This document shows, one piece after another, positions 23,061 to 35,180 of a stretch of DNA of 64,000 nt (positions are counted from its first letter, which is position 1; every line of letters begins with the position of its first letter). The notes beneath the pieces were generated by a model. The model had not been told where the DNA came from, did no database searches, and was given only the letters and a program-made list of their open reading frames with translations. The stretch is taken from assembly GCF_921293095.1 (NCBI RefSeq), contig NC_060248.1, positions 133,312,972-133,376,971 of the forward strand. Direction: 5' to 3'. The stretch is from Ischnura elegans (lineage: Eukaryota > Arthropoda > Insecta > Odonata > Coenagrionidae). Made by a program: the position numbers and the translations under genes.

Positions 23061-23329
23061 AAAAATACAAGACCATGCATGATATAAAAAAAGTCAAAAT
23101 TGTGGTTCTGCAATGTTTGGCAATACGGGTAGCCCCACAAGGGTGGGCGCCGCCCTTCTTAAACTTATTATTTTGACATGATCATTTTTTATTACGTTAA
23201 AAGAAAGGGTTACTGAAGGTATCTTTTGCACCCCCTTGAGTTTTTCTGTATTTGCTACTGTCTTCCCTGCTTTGTCCAGCGCCCCCATCTTCATCCGCCA
23301 CTGAAGGAGGAACAAGCCATAAGAACAGC

Positions 23330-24000
23330 GCAGGGAAAGTGGGCACTCCGAATGAAAGAAGAACGTTTGTCTAAGGGAGAGAGGCATGGACGATGAGAGA
23401 TGCAAAGAATACAAGGATGGAGGCACTCGGGAAGTGGTGCAACCGAAGGATGGTTGAGATGAAATGGATCCCTCGAGTGAGGAAGAGAAATGCAGACCGG
23501 GAAGTCATATGTAAATATTATGAAGATGAGGGAAAAATCTAAATGGACACATCATGAGACATGATGGCCTGATATAGACATATCGATGGATAAGTTCTAA
23601 CAACACGTATCTCAAATTCGGCCGGTTTGACACAGGTATCTTAAACAAAGTGTGATAACATTAAAAAATAAAATACAAGCAAAAAACAACTCTTTTTTTG
23701 CAAATGAATGCTTCTTTTTCATTTTATGAACTTTTAGTTTTTTATTTTAGAGTACAAGAAAAAAAATAATCGTTTTTTTTGCTCTCCTGAAAATTTGCTA
23801 TCTTTGAGATAAGTGTTGTTGGAACTTAGCCATCGATATGTGGAATGATATGTGTTTAGGAACAATGGCAATAGAAGGTCCGAAATGAGGTAAATAGATC
23901 AAGTTATCCCGGTTGCAAAAGAGAAGAAATACGCAAATGTGAAAATATTAGCCAATGGGAGAGGCAGTTGAGTCCAACGACCCCTCGTATCGATGCGTTG
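23330..24000 (+). mobile_element. Degraded RTE-like LINE 3' copy, split by a MITE
   Basis: Before 23579 the reading AWTMRDAKNTRMEALGKWCN, RRMVEMKWIPRV and RHDGLI-T matches the C-terminal tail of the LINE at 12425-14590. After 23840 the match resumes (GPK, KRRNTQM, PMGEAVESND) and ends near 23990. The 262 bp between are a separate inverted-repeat insert. Multiple stops. Confidence 0.75.
23579..23840. mobile_element. MITE with about 38-bp TIRs, inside LINE copy
   Basis: Left CATATCGATGGATAAGTTCT (23579 on) and the reversed right end CATATCGATGGCTAAGTTCC match and continue through AACAACAC and ATCTCAAA, about 35 of 38 positions. The interior is AT-rich with no coding potential. It interrupts a LINE tail, so it is younger than that LINE copy. 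The outermost CATCGAT-type bases could include target sequence. Superfamily not assigned. Confidence 0.8.
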
Positions 24001-25855
24001 TAATGATTATGGTGGACTAAATAATGTCGATTCTTAAATTTTCATTCAATTTTGTCCGTGAATACGTATTTTCAAAAATCTACGCTAAACCTTCAATGTA
24101 ATATATTGCTACAATAATGCCCTTAAAAGACCGGTTTAATGCTCTTTCAGTTAAGATGGTGTCCCATACAGAGTGCTTGGTCACGAATTTAGGCTTAGCC
24201 AAACTTTAAAGCTCAAAAAGCCCAGGTGAAATATGAGACCCACATGTTGAAACAATAATTATATTGACCGTCAGATCAGCAGTTAACTTTCACATGGATT
24301 CTCCAAGGAGCTTTATGGGTTTTAAATGATTGAATTTTATCTCTTCTAAAGAAAATGAAAGTTACGTGCAATTGGGGCTGAGGCTTTTTTCTCATTATTT
24401 TATTTAATGAACGAATAAAGTCAGAGATAAGGATTTCAATTCACTTTATTCATTTAACAAATGCCAAATATGTGACTGTGACTCATTAAGAAATTATTTA
24501 AACTTTTTAAAATTGCTTGGACTTAAAAATGTTAAAATTTAATCACAAACATAACGCCTATTTGAATTTGATTTTTTTCTTCTATCTTAATACATGGCTT
24601 TATTGTTACCTAAGAAAAAAGTTTGGTAGAGGGCTGGATATAAAAATACATAAATGAATAACTTCTAAAATTGGCTAAGACATCGTTCTCCACTCAGTTT
24701 AGCAAGTTTTTGCTATAAAACCTTTTTTCCGTTGTTAAATCTCCTAGGTCACATAGGTAGATGAATATACCTCGCGTTAAAAACAATGATATGGGGTGAA
24801 GGGATAAATATTGGAAACGTGAGGGCATAGCGATGACTGTTGATGAAGGTGTCTGAGCGATCATCTGCGTTGGTGGGGTGGGTTAGAGGCGAGGTACACA
24901 GAGAAACAAAATAATCGTCAGATGATGAGTATTGAGTGGGTGGGAAAGTACACTCTGGGATGGGCACTGCATTAGGCCTTACTAAATCCTCTGATAATAT
25001 ATGAATGAGAAAACTAAAAAGAAGAGTGCGGTCGAGAGGAATATTGGCTTCCTCTGGAATGTGCAGTCACTTTCAAAAGTCGGTCCCCACGGCCAGCGCG
25101 AGCAACTACGTTTTCCTCGGAGGTCGAACTTCGGGCATTGCCTATGCCTTCTGTGCATTGAAAGGGCCCGTTTGACTTACTCTCACCATCTGCAAAACTC
25201 TTACCGATGCATTCTACACAATTCCCAAATCCTTTGTGACTTCTCAAACCCCCAGAGCAAGAACACAAAGCGACGCATAAATCCCCAAGTATGCAATTCT
25301 CACCCGATAGTAGTGTGAGATAGATAGCTTAAGTAGTGTGGATTTTACTCAAAAATACCGAGACGTATCTGCATCGCAACGCACATTTAAGGAAGAAACG
25401 AAAATCGGACTTTATATATGAAAGAGGATTCAAAAATTTTCCTTCTCGATCATACCTTTCAAGCATAATTACCAAACACTATTAATGCATATTGCTCTAT
25501 TTTTAGGCATTTTAGACACTCTTTAACGGCGCTCTGATAGAAGCATTTATTACTCCTAGAGCTACTTCTTGGGATACATATTATCCTACAGTTTTCTACT
25601 TATCCCATCACACGAGAAATCAAAAATACTAATACGCGCTAAATTTTTAACTTTATTTCGAAATTATTCCGGTGGTCACTAAGATCTCCCTCTATAAATA
25701 TTTAAATAATAGTTAATATATTCCACGCATCAGTAAGAAATAAACCCCCGTCTTCATGTTCATCGAAAGCGCGCATGTTAATATAGTAATCATAAACACA
25801 TTGTCGATAAATAAAAAATCGTCGGAAACATTAACAACGTGACTTATTTGTCTAA
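24001..25855. other. No recognised gene
   Basis: Mostly AT-rich. A more balanced block at 25000-25320 is open on both strands (105 codons plus, 84 codons minus) but shows no domain. It may be a fragment of an unknown repeat. Confidence 0.35.
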
Positions 25856-25857
25856 TA

Positions 25858-26515
25858 GGGTGGTTTCCTATTTTTTTATTGCCTTAATCGAAATATTATT
25901 ACTCCTGGAGTACGTATTTCACGCTTTTAGATTTTTAATTGACGATATCTATTTTTCGCGATTAAATGAAAAGGGAAAAATTTCGAGCGCGTGAAAACGC
26001 GACGGCTAAGTATGAATGCCGGGAAATCTCTCCGTGAGACGTATTTCTGGTTCCCGCTTGCCGCCCTCTGAGGTGACCTTGAGACGAGGCTTAGCGCTGA
26101 TACGACGCAGGCTGCTAGCGGGTAGCTGAGTACCTGCTGGCTGGTAGCACTTGGCTTAAATAAGGTTTATTAATACCTTATCAAATGAAGAAAACTTTCC
26201 GACCTTAGCCAGTTTTAATAAGTGATTATTAAGACATGTTTCCCTGAGCTCTGCGCCTCATGCATGCATTGGTAACCTCAGACAATGTATAACTCCTATC
26301 TTCTCGTGTAGAAACTAGGTCCCTGTGACGTCACGTGGAGTGGCATCGCATGGGCGCCAATCTGGCCCTTTTCAAATGAGGATAAAAATGGACCATTGCC
26401 ATTCGTCTTAATCGGTATTTCTAAAACGAAATAATTTGTATATTATGAATACAGTAATGGTGGGGAACGAATCGCAATCAATGCCTTTCGTTTTCTTTAA
26501 TGAGGGAAACTACCC
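25858..26515. mobile_element. TA-flanked TIR element, 658 bp
   Basis: Left end GGGTGGTTTCC, reversed right end GGGTAGTTTCC. A TA dinucleotide lies immediately outside each end (25856-25857, 26516-26517). The interior includes a CG-containing block (GCGCGTGAAAACGCGACGG at about 25988) unlike the AT-rich surroundings. From memory this sequence type is abundant in some insect genomes. Tc1/mariner-like on the basis of TA only. No transposase. Confidence 0.6.
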
Positions 26516-26519
26516 TATT

Positions 26520-26884
26520 CTTACCATTGTAAGGTAAGTACATTTTGAAAACATTTTATATTTGACCCTTTCATTGGGAGCTCCAATTAAGTCTCCCCCC
26601 TTCTTCGTTTCTTTTTTCCGCCAGAATCAGTCGTAATTGGCGCGTGGAGGTATCACGCGTGTCAATGTCCTCCACATGATAATACATAATGGATTCACAA
26701 GCTATACCATAACTTATCCTCCCCAAGTTAATAACCGAAATCTGTTTTATGGATGAACAAATATTGACCATATGGCTTAAAACACCTCAAAACAAGCGTT
26801 TGCATAATATTCATCCAAAAAAATTTACAGTGTGGGGTATCTGAAGGCGCAAGTAATACAAATTATATTCATTCGCTACCGACT
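26520..26884. other. No recognised feature
   Basis: Spacer between the TA-flanked element and a LINE scrap. No gene seen. Confidence 0.4.
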
Positions 26885-27130
26885 TTAGTGTTAGGAGCGT
26901 GGCGCATTACGGTGCGGAAATTTGGACGCTGACGAAAGAGGGACAAGAAAAGAATAAAGGCATTCGAGATGTAAAAAAAGAAAGGAGGTGATGTGGACAG
27001 AAAGGAAAAGGAACGAAGAAGTGTTATCCATGGTGGGGATATTTGAGGTGGGAGGGAGGACGAAGGTAGGGATATGGATATAATGAAGGGATCTAATGCG
27101 AATGGGAGTTACTGTGAATTGAAGAGCTAA
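26885..27130 (+). mobile_element. RTE-like LINE tail scrap
   Basis: Plus-strand reading SVAHYGAEIWTLTKEGQEK, followed in shifted frames by an arginine-rich stretch, matches the YGSEAWTM-EAEK-R motif of the LINE tail at 14019-14519. About 250 bp and heavily decayed. Confidence 0.6.
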
Positions 27131-27221
27131 GTTCAAGTTGGGAGGGGCGCAGGCGGGGTGATTCACGAAATTTTCCATGTAAACTTATATTAACAGGACA
27201 CGTTTTAAAATACATAATCAA

Positions 27222-28245
27222 ACCCAGTCGAAACGGAAGCGTTCGGGGAAGTGTCCGGGAAGTGTTGCGGGAGTGTTCAGGAAGAGTTTAACGGTATGTG
27301 GACGCTTCCCGAACACTTCCTCAACACTACCTGACTGTAGACCCTTCGCTTCCTCGCCACTTCGTGGTTAAAATACTTCCCGGACGCTTTCTGAACACTC
27401 CCCGTCTCTCGACACTTCGGCTTCGCTGACGCTTCTTCGCCACTCCCGGGATGAAACGCTTCCCGAACACTTCCTCAACACTTCCCGCCTCTCGACACTT
27501 CGATTTCGCTATTTTGGTCATAGGACTTCCTCAAAGGATTGCTAATTTGTAATTAATAAAGTATGATTGAAAGGGTAAATAACAGCTGAAGTTGCATTTG
27601 AGAGAATTCACAAACAACCCACGTGAAACGGGATCGTCGATGAAGTATTGCGGGAGTGGAAGCAGCGGTGGAGTGCTGTGGGAGCATTCTAAATGTTATC
27701 ACGGTAGTACACTAAAAACAGCTACGGCTTTACACAGTGCAATTCATGGTAGTGAAGAGTATGGACGTGCCACCGTAGATTTCCTGAGTTCCACCGCCGC
27801 CAGCGAGGGTCGCAGCTGGTATAATGCCTTAGAATTACCGTGTCACTATCTAAGAGCGGTAGACGGTTACCGAACCTGACTCGTACCCGGAGGTCTAAGG
27901 TTCGATTCATAGACGCGGCATTTTTTTTCATAAATTGTTTCTACCTTTCATTTTAAGAAAGCCTGCTGTTCATTATTATTTCCATGATTTACAATTAAAA
28001 TTTTATTTTTCCATATGGAAATCTTTTTCTGCAATGTGGCAGCGTCAGGTGTCGGATGGACACTTCATGAACACTTCCTGATCACTTCCGAAACGCTTCC
28101 GGAAGCGTTCCAAGTGGGCCATAATCTGCTTCCCGGACACTTCCGCGACACCTCCTCAACGCTACCTCAGCACTTGCCCACCACTTCCCGAACACTCCGT
28201 CCGACGCTTCCCCAACACTTCCTCAACGCTTCCGTTTCGCCTGGG
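27222..28245. mobile_element. CCC/GGG-ended TIR element (element A)
   Basis: Left TIR CCCAGTCGAAACGGAAGCGT, right TIR reversed CCCAGGCGAAACGGAAGCGT. Both are followed by tandem-like words of the GGAAGTGT / CTTCCCGAACACTTCC type (27240-27510 and 28050-28225). AA lies outside both ends (27220-27221, 28246-28247), read as a 2-bp target duplication. Length is 1024 bp. No protein gene is recognised; the centre holds a tRNA-like cassette. Superfamily unknown. Confidence 0.8.
27842..27928 (+). other. tRNA-like Pol III cassette in element A
   Basis: A B-box-like GGTTCGATTCA (27899-27909; consensus GGTTCRANNCC) lies about 50 bp after an A-box-like TATCTAAGAGCGG (27847-27859). It ends in a run of eight T (27921-27928), a Pol III terminator. 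A partial T-arm (TCTAA / ATAGA) can be drawn, but I cannot fold a full acceptor stem, so this is not an ordinary tRNA gene. It may be a tRNA pseudogene, a SINE head, or a transcribed part of the element. Confidence 0.55.
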
Positions 28246-28249
28246 AATG

Positions 28250-29140
28250 TACACTATTTCATTTCAGAAGGGTTCGTAAATGATGTTTTTCCATGACCAC
28301 CGTGAATGGTTAATTCACAATCATAATGCCACTCGAAATGTTGATCAAAATATGTTACTTAAAAAAGACAATGGAAAATACTAATGTACAAGTATTCCCC
28401 AGAAACAAAAGGCCACCACGTCCTAAGACGCGCTGTGGTCTAAAACGTGAAACTTTCGTCAATACTCATAAAAATCTCGTTACTTCTTTCAGAAAAAAGC
28501 ATATAAACTTTGAAGGTAATGCAAAACAATACACTTTCCCCTCTTAAAAATACAATTCAAAAATTTTCTCTTCTCGTAAAAAATTGCCTTACTGGTACTT
28601 TTTGCCAGGTTGAAATTTAAGATGCTTCTTTTTTCCATTTTCAGGATGGGAGTAAGTTGTGACAGTCAAAATGTAAGTACTATTTGCATTCCGGATAAAC
28701 TGACATTTAGGAAGTAACTGCGATTTCACTTATTTACTTTGAAAAATGACTGAAAATCCTGCGCCACCGACATAGGTTAACGCTCTGAATTATATTTGTA
28801 TGTTTTTTTCCGCATTAGGCTAGGGAGACGACTCAGGTGTTCCTCTCTCTCTTCCTCGCTCAACTCGCAATAAAACCTTAAATTCTTCTTAAATGTTTCG
28901 GCTGTGGCAAGGATTAATGGGAGTTTTTTTATCTAAACGGGTGCTATATATAGGTAACCGTAACCACTTCCACCAGATACAGCTCATGTGTACGAAGAAC
29001 AATCCCCTTCCCTACCACATTCCCTCGAGAAAGCAACCATCATCAAAACTCTGGGGCCACCCAAACATCGACGCAGCGAAATAGCCCACACATGGTTTTT
29101 ATTTATATCCAAAGCCATAACTTTTTAGACAAAGTCACTG
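28250..29140. other. No recognised gene
   Basis: Spacer with a few short open frames (for example 28326-28547 plus, 73 codons) and no domain. Confidence 0.4.
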
Positions 29141-29147
29141 GCATCAT

Positions 29148-31090
29148 GTGAGTCGCACATTAGAAAATTTAGTGCGTGGTTTGCACCAAATCCTTGTGCA
29201 TGCTGCTCAGATCCCGAAGACGGCCATCGTCACTCCTTTTGGGCTCTTTGAATTCCCGTTTATGACGCTTGGTCTTCGTAATGCGGCGCAAACTTTTCAA
29301 AGGTTCGTCGACGACGTGCTGAAAGGACTTAGTTTCGCATATGCATATATAGACGATATCCTAGTGGCGTCCTCGGACGAGGAAGAGCATATGACTCATT
29401 TAAGAGTGTTGTTTAACCGTCTTAAGGAGTACGGTATTGTCATTAATCCCGCCAAGTGCAGTTTGGGAGTGTCGGAAGTGAACTTTTTAGGTTGCTCAGT
29501 GTCTAAAAAAGGCGTACGTCCCCTTCCCGATAAATTCGAAGCCGTCCTTAATTTTCCTGTTCCTACCACTATCTGGAAGTTGAGACAGTTTTTAGGGATG
29601 CTAAATTATTACCGGCGATTCATCCCCAGTGCCGCCGAATTACAGGCTCCCCTTACAGATCTCCTTTCGCATTGCCCTAAAAGTGAAGACAACATTCCGT
29701 GAACTCCCGACTTGGAATCTGTTTTCCGTAGCTGCAAGAAAGCATTCAGCCAGTGCGCTCTATTGGCACATCCGGATGTGACCGTTCCACTCGGCCTTTT
29801 CACGGATGCTTCGAACGCATCAGTTGCAGCGGCCCTCTACAGCTTACCCCGAATGGATGGCAGCCTCTTGCCTTCTGGACCAAGAAACTGAATGATGCGG
29901 AGAAGCAGTATAGTGCGTACGACAGAGAGTTGTTGGCAGTGTACAAGGCCGTTCTCCAATTTCGGCACATGGTGGAAGGACGTCACTCCACCATTTTCAC
30001 CGACCATAAGCCTCTGACATTTGCCTTTTCGCAAAGACGGGACAAGTGCTCTCCCCGTCAATTCAGACATATAGACCAGACATTTATTTTCAGACATTTA
30101 TTGTCTTCCCGGAGTCGACGTTGCCTCTGGTCTGCGATGTGTCCCTAAATATAGTCCGTCCATTCCTCACCCAGTCGTTCCACAAGCAAGCGTTTAACTC
30201 GCTACATAACTTGTCCCACCCAGGAATCCGTCAGACCGCCAGATTAGTGGCGGAGCGTTTTGTGTGGCCGTTTACGAAAGACTGACGCGCCTGGGCCCGC
30301 TCGTGTTTGCAGTGCCAGCGGAACAAAGGCACCCGTCATGTATCCGCGCCGGTAGGTGATATTCCCGTGACTGAAAACAAACTTAGTCATGTGCACATCG
30401 ACTTCGTTGTACCCCTCCCGTATAGCGACGGTTTTCGTTACATTTTAACCTGCGTGGACCGTTTCAGCCGTTGGCCTGAAACGTATCCCGTTGCCAATAT
30501 CACGGCCGAAACCGTTGCCAAAGTGTTTTTTCGGCGGTGGATATCCCGCTTTGGAACCCCCCGGCGCATCACCACTGACCAAGGCCGGCAGCCCCACAGC
30601 AACCTCTTCCACCAGCTCCTAAAACTTTCCGGTGCGCAACATTTCCGGACGACGGCGTACCACCCCTGCACCCCAATGGGATGGTGGAGCGATTCCACCG
30701 TCAGCTCTGGAAAGACGATCTCCAAGCCACTCCTGTGGAAGTGGTATATGGGCTCACTCTCAGCCTTCCAGGGGAGTTCCTTTCCCCGCCCGAGAGCAGT
30801 TCAGTGAAAGCGACAATGGACTATGAGGCCGTACTGAGAGATAGCCACCGAAGATTCCGCCCCCAGCCAGTTAAGCGCCATGGCTCCCATAGTGCGTTTA
30901 TTTTTCCCGAGTTAGAGAAGTGTTCCCATGTGTTTGTGAGAGATGATCGTCTTCATGGCGCCTTAGTCCCCCTTATGATGGTCCATTTAAAGTTCTCTCC
31001 CGAAGGCCAAAAACCTTTAAGTTAGATATGCGGGGACGCAAAGTGGTAGTCTCCATTGACCGAATTAAACCTGCTTTTGTATCTAACGCA
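29148..31090 (+). mobile_element. Gypsy (Ty3-type) LTR retrotransposon fossil, pol part
   Basis: Broken remnant of a Gypsy-family element. Recognisable parts in order: reverse transcriptase core (YIDDILVAS catalytic motif, LRQFLGMLNYYRRFIP connection), RNase H region (YDRELLAVYKAV, FTDHKPLTFAF), and integrase with its zinc-binding and catalytic core region (HIDFVVPLPYSDGFRYILT, VDRFSRWPE) followed by the C-terminal domain. It has several breaks and no LTR that I can see. It is old. Nothing here can be expressed as a complete polyprotein. Confidence 0.9.
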
Positions 31091-31099
31091 GGTGTGGTA

Positions 31100-31321
31100 T
31101 TCGACGTCTGTTTGTTTGTTGCATGTCAAAATAAATATGTATCAACTTTTATTGTATTGCTCGTGATGGTATCGCATTACTGTATGAACTAGAAGCTTTC
31201 GTTTCTAAAGCTAGCTTTATATTATATGACTCCCTAATTTCAGTATTCATTCTCTGTTTAGGAAATGAAGTAGGTGGCAACGTCACAGCTGTGCTTTCAT
31301 GTATTATGATGGAATAGTATC
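31100..31321 (+). repeat. 222-bp direct repeat R, copy 1
   Basis: Runs from TTCGACGTCTGTTTGTTTGT to GATGGAATAGTATC. It recurs in the same orientation at 36011-36234 with about 95 per cent identity by eye. It begins just after the Gypsy pol fossil. It lacks obvious TG/CA ends and does not match the LTR at 35181-35391. Confidence 0.85.
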
Positions 31322-33107
31322 GATGTTTCAGCTGCAGAGGTGAGAAAAGCAGAGGTAGGAGATAGTGAATTTGAGGATTGATGGAACAGCTGTGAAAAAG
31401 TGAATCAAATAATAGTGAATCGTGTGGAAAGTGCTGTTGTGTCACTTATCATTGTTTTCGTGTCAGCTGATTTTAATACGCTCATTGAAATTTTTGATAG
31501 ACCCTGAGCTGTGCCGATAAACTGCATCTTAATTGTGTGAATAACTTTCTTGCCTATAGAGGAAACAATTTGTATTGAATTCCACATGATATATGTATAT
31601 TGCATTAATGTTGTTCAACGTTTGTGGTGAATCATATATGTTCGAAAACTTTATTGTTGTTCGGAGAAATCCTTTGTTTTCAAGCAAGTAATTGTCGACT
31701 GCCCGTGTTATAATTTCATAAATTTTAAGTTTTAATTGTAAAAGGTAGCGAATAGTGGGGAAAATAATTTCGACTCGTAGCATGTATTTGTATATACTGT
31801 CCAATTGAGGAAATGAACGGCTGATCAAAATATATGGTATCATTATGGTAATATTAGGTTTTCATTGAAAGCTATAACTATTATTTGTCGAGTTAGTGTG
31901 TTAACACAAGCTTGAAATTTTTTACATAGCCCACATTGAGGATGTTATTTTCGTCGCACGTCAAATGTTGAAATAAAATTATTCATTGTAATTATGAACG
32001 AATTACGGAAATTTTGGGCTATTCGTTGTAATTCTTTGCCATGAATATTACAAAAGAGGATCCTCAAGTCTGCCTCTAGATGTGTTGTCACCGACCGCGC
32101 ATTTAAATGGGTTTACAAAAGTCGCCACTCGCGTCGCTGGCAGACAAAGTGATCAGAGTTTCACGGGGAAGGAGCAATTTCGGGTTTCAACCGATATTTA
32201 TATTCAAGATGATTCTATCTGTCAATTTCATTACTTTTCAATACTATCCCTTGCAATTACAAACAATATACTGCAGAATAAAGAAAAAAATTAGATCGCA
32301 TTTCACTCATCACCGCGAAGCTGGCATCTTTGAAAACCTATTAAAATGGACCGAAGTGGCAACAGAAATCGGCCTTCTATGAGAAGGAATTAGGCCTCCT
32401 CCTCTATGCAGTCCCCTTGTTCTTTGCATAAATTGTTATTGTTTTCGTACTGTCAATGAAGTAAGCTTGTGCTCCACATATTAAGCTCGATTTTTGTTTC
32501 GAACCAATTCGCTTAACTTATGAAATATTCATCATTTATGCTACGATTGTTTAATTTTAAAAAATTGATATCATTTTATTTTTGTCTATTATTCCATTTT
32601 TCAATACTTGATTAGGTTACTTTAACCTCATAAAAACAATTCAACATCGCAATGCGCATTTTTTCTGGGTTGCAATACCGAATAGCTCCGCCTGGAGGGC
32701 AAGTCTGCAACTCTGTTTTCTCCCGAAAATGGGAGAAAGGAGTTTCGTGAAGCGCCTGCGCGAAAGTTGTTTCCCGCCCCAAGCCTCAAACGCTTTCCGC
32801 CGGAGAAAGGAGACAATTTGTCGCCTGGGAGAATACTAGTCTCCCGATCCAAGTCTGTAAGCCCTCTCAAGCGCCTTCCGGCGTCCAAGACGGGCACTTC
32901 AGTTACATCCCCCTCAAGAGCCCGACGTATCTCTTTCTTCTATGGAGAAAATGCGTATCTCGACAGTGTTTTGTTGTATTTTCTCAATATGGCGCGTTTT
33001 CTTTCAAACCATAGAATATTATTGCTCATTTATAAGGTGCATTTAAGAGAAGTGGGGCAATTAAGACTATTGAGATATTGTTGCGGGATAATAATAAAGC
33101 ATTTAAA
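31322..33107. other. No recognised gene
   Basis: AT-rich to about 32630, then a CG-richer block at 32650-32950 (open 114 codons plus at 32767-33111 and 89 codons minus) with repeated TCTCC/GGAGAA words. No domain is recognised, and it could be an unknown repeat. Confidence 0.35.
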
Positions 33108-33276
33108 ATAGTTAAAGACTCGCTGCGCTCCGCGCGCTCGTTAAGGGGCTCCGCCCCTTAAAAACCGTCTACATTTGTGGTCGTTCGAAGAATTTTAGTT
33201 CGAATAATCTCACCTCAGCTAGGGGCCGGCTTCGCCGGCTTAACGAGCGCGCGGAGCGCAGCGAGTCTTTAACTAT
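33108..33276. mobile_element. 169-bp MITE with perfect 37-bp GC-rich TIRs
   Basis: ATAGTTAAAGACTCGCTGCG begins the left arm (33108-33144). The right arm (33240-33276) is its exact reverse complement over all 37 bases. Inside are two more small palindromes, GGGGCTCCGCCCC and GCCGGCTTCGCCGGC. The TIRs are far richer in G+C than the surroundings. No target duplication is clear. The lack of any mismatch suggests recent insertion or strong constraint. Confidence 0.9.
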
Positions 33277-34235
33277 CTATTGCTATCCATAGTTAACTGC
33301 TTAGAAGTTATTTTCCAATATTTAAAAAAAGTGTTTTTCTTGCGCTCTCTGAATTACCATTAGCTATCTAAACGCCGCTACTTAGACGAAAAGAATGCAG
33401 AGCTACATATTATTGTTAGGATCGCGGTGTTTTTGTCTGAAATCTTACTGAAAACTGCCTTCCCGCACAAATTCTGCGCAAAATCCTCTATGTTGGGGAC
33501 TGGGTAACGGTCCGGCACTGTTTTCGCGTTTAAGGCACGGTAATCGCCACATAATCGCCACGGTAATCGCCACATCGCACACTCATCTCCGCTTTTGGGG
33601 ACTAAATGGAGGGCGGAGGACCAAGAACTGTCAGATCTCCTCGCGATATCCGTCTTCACCATCAAATCAAACTCCCGCCTAGCAATGGCCAGCCTATCGG
33701 GAGCGAGACGTCGAGGTTTGGACTTAAGTGGATGGTCCGGGACGGTATGGATGTAGTGCTCTGTGGAATACAGCACTCGCTGAGGAAGGCCCGGCAGTCT
33801 CGTGGTCTCTGGGAATTCTTCCAAGAGGCATGGGGGTGAACCATTAATGACGCGCACTTGGATCACCTCCCGAGGGGCAACTACACCAGACACCGAGAGT
33901 GTTGAGGCGCTGTCCACCACACGCCTCCGCGCAACGTCCACTAAAAGCCCGTAATGGTGGAGGAAGTCGGCACCGAGAATGGGTTGCGGCACATCCGCTT
34001 CCAAATCAGCTCCCTCCGTAGACCAAGGGAAAGGGAAAGCGTCACGCACCCGAACGTATGTAAGGGGAATTATTTGCTGCAAACAGCTGAAAATCCGTCT
34101 TTGGGCGTCGCTCCTTTAGGAATTTAACCGGGTACACGCAGATATCGACTCCGGTATCTACTAACAATTCCTCCCGGAAAACACTGTCGTGGACGAAAAG
34201 GCGGTCGGATTTGCGAAGGCAGTCTCCCGCCGCCA

Positions 34236-35042
34236 TCATAGACTGCCCGTTTCGTTTCCCGTAGTGTAGGTGCATGGATGCGTGCACTTCGTGGCTCTCT
34301 CCCCGAAACGGCTGTGATACCAGCAAACGCCGTCCTGCTGGGACCGGTGAGAGGATTGGGTGCGGTTGCGCTGGCGGTCCCGGCTGCGGGAACGAGAGCG
34401 GGTTCGCGAATCACGGTCCATGGCGAGAGCGGCAACTTGTTGCGTTAGCGCCTCGATCTTCGTCATTAACCTCTCTAGCACCGCGTCGGAACCCATAGCG
34501 GTGATCTGGGCCGAAGGAGTCGCCTCAGCTACTTTGTCCGCCAATGAAGGGAGGTCGGCCAAGCTCATGTTGGCTTGAGTAACCAAGATGGCGTGCTTAT
34601 GCCGTGGCAGGCGGCTGCGCCAGATGGTGCGTAGGAAATCATCCGGAATGGCCTCACCAGCTAATAAACGGAGGTGGCGAAGGAACTGGGTAGGAGTTCG
34701 GTTACCGATCTCTTCGTTGTCCAACAGCTGCTTGATACGCTGATGTTCGGAGACCGATAACCGACGGACGAGCTCTTCGCGGAGTTTTGTAAATTTGTCA
34801 GCTGCGGGGGGATTGGTAATTATGTCCTCGACTTCTTGGACGTACCGCGTATCGAGATAAGCAACCAATACCCAAAACTTATCATTGTCTTCCATGATTC
34901 CTGCCATCTTGAAATGGCCCTCTAGTTGTGCAAACAACAAATTAGGTCTTTCCGCACAAAACGGCGGCACCCGCATGGCCATGCGACTAACTGCTTCAGA
35001 GCCGGTAGCCATTCTTAGAGCGTTCGAATCACAGTGGCACAA
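34236..35042 (-). pseudogene. Gypsy gag fossil
   Basis: A 268-codon minus-strand frame with retrotransposon capsid features: RMAMRVPPFCAERPNLLFAQ, FKMAGI, then LLDNEEIGNRTPTQFLRHLR, and a basic arginine/serine-rich C-terminal stretch before a cysteine/histidine motif (WYHSRFGERATKC). This is typical of gag in insect Gypsy elements whose pol shows NCBI-style 17.6/K02A2.6 similarity. It is part of the broken element at 33400-35391. Confidence 0.85.
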
Positions 35043-35180
35043 AAAACACTAACAGAATTAAATAAATCACAGTTCCGAAACACTTCAAATCGATCACTTG
35101 GGCTTGTTCGAGTCACGTTGCAGTCACAGTCAAGGAGCACGTTGCGGCTAAACTTCACGATCACGTCGGGGTCACCAATT

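Noticed and set aside
24749-25318. Divergent gene pair from open frames at 24.7-25.3 kb
   Set aside because: No domains, low-complexity composition and both strands open; nothing supports transcription.
27842-27928. Functional tRNA gene
   Set aside because: No full acceptor or anticodon stem can be drawn; only Pol III box similarity and a terminator remain.
32767-33111. 114-codon plus frame as a gene
   Set aside because: Runs into the MITE TIR, lacks any domain, and the opposite strand is open too.
33108-33276. Bacterial contamination suggested by GC-rich palindromes
   Set aside because: The flanks are continuous with AT-rich arthropod DNA, and the structure is that of a MITE.
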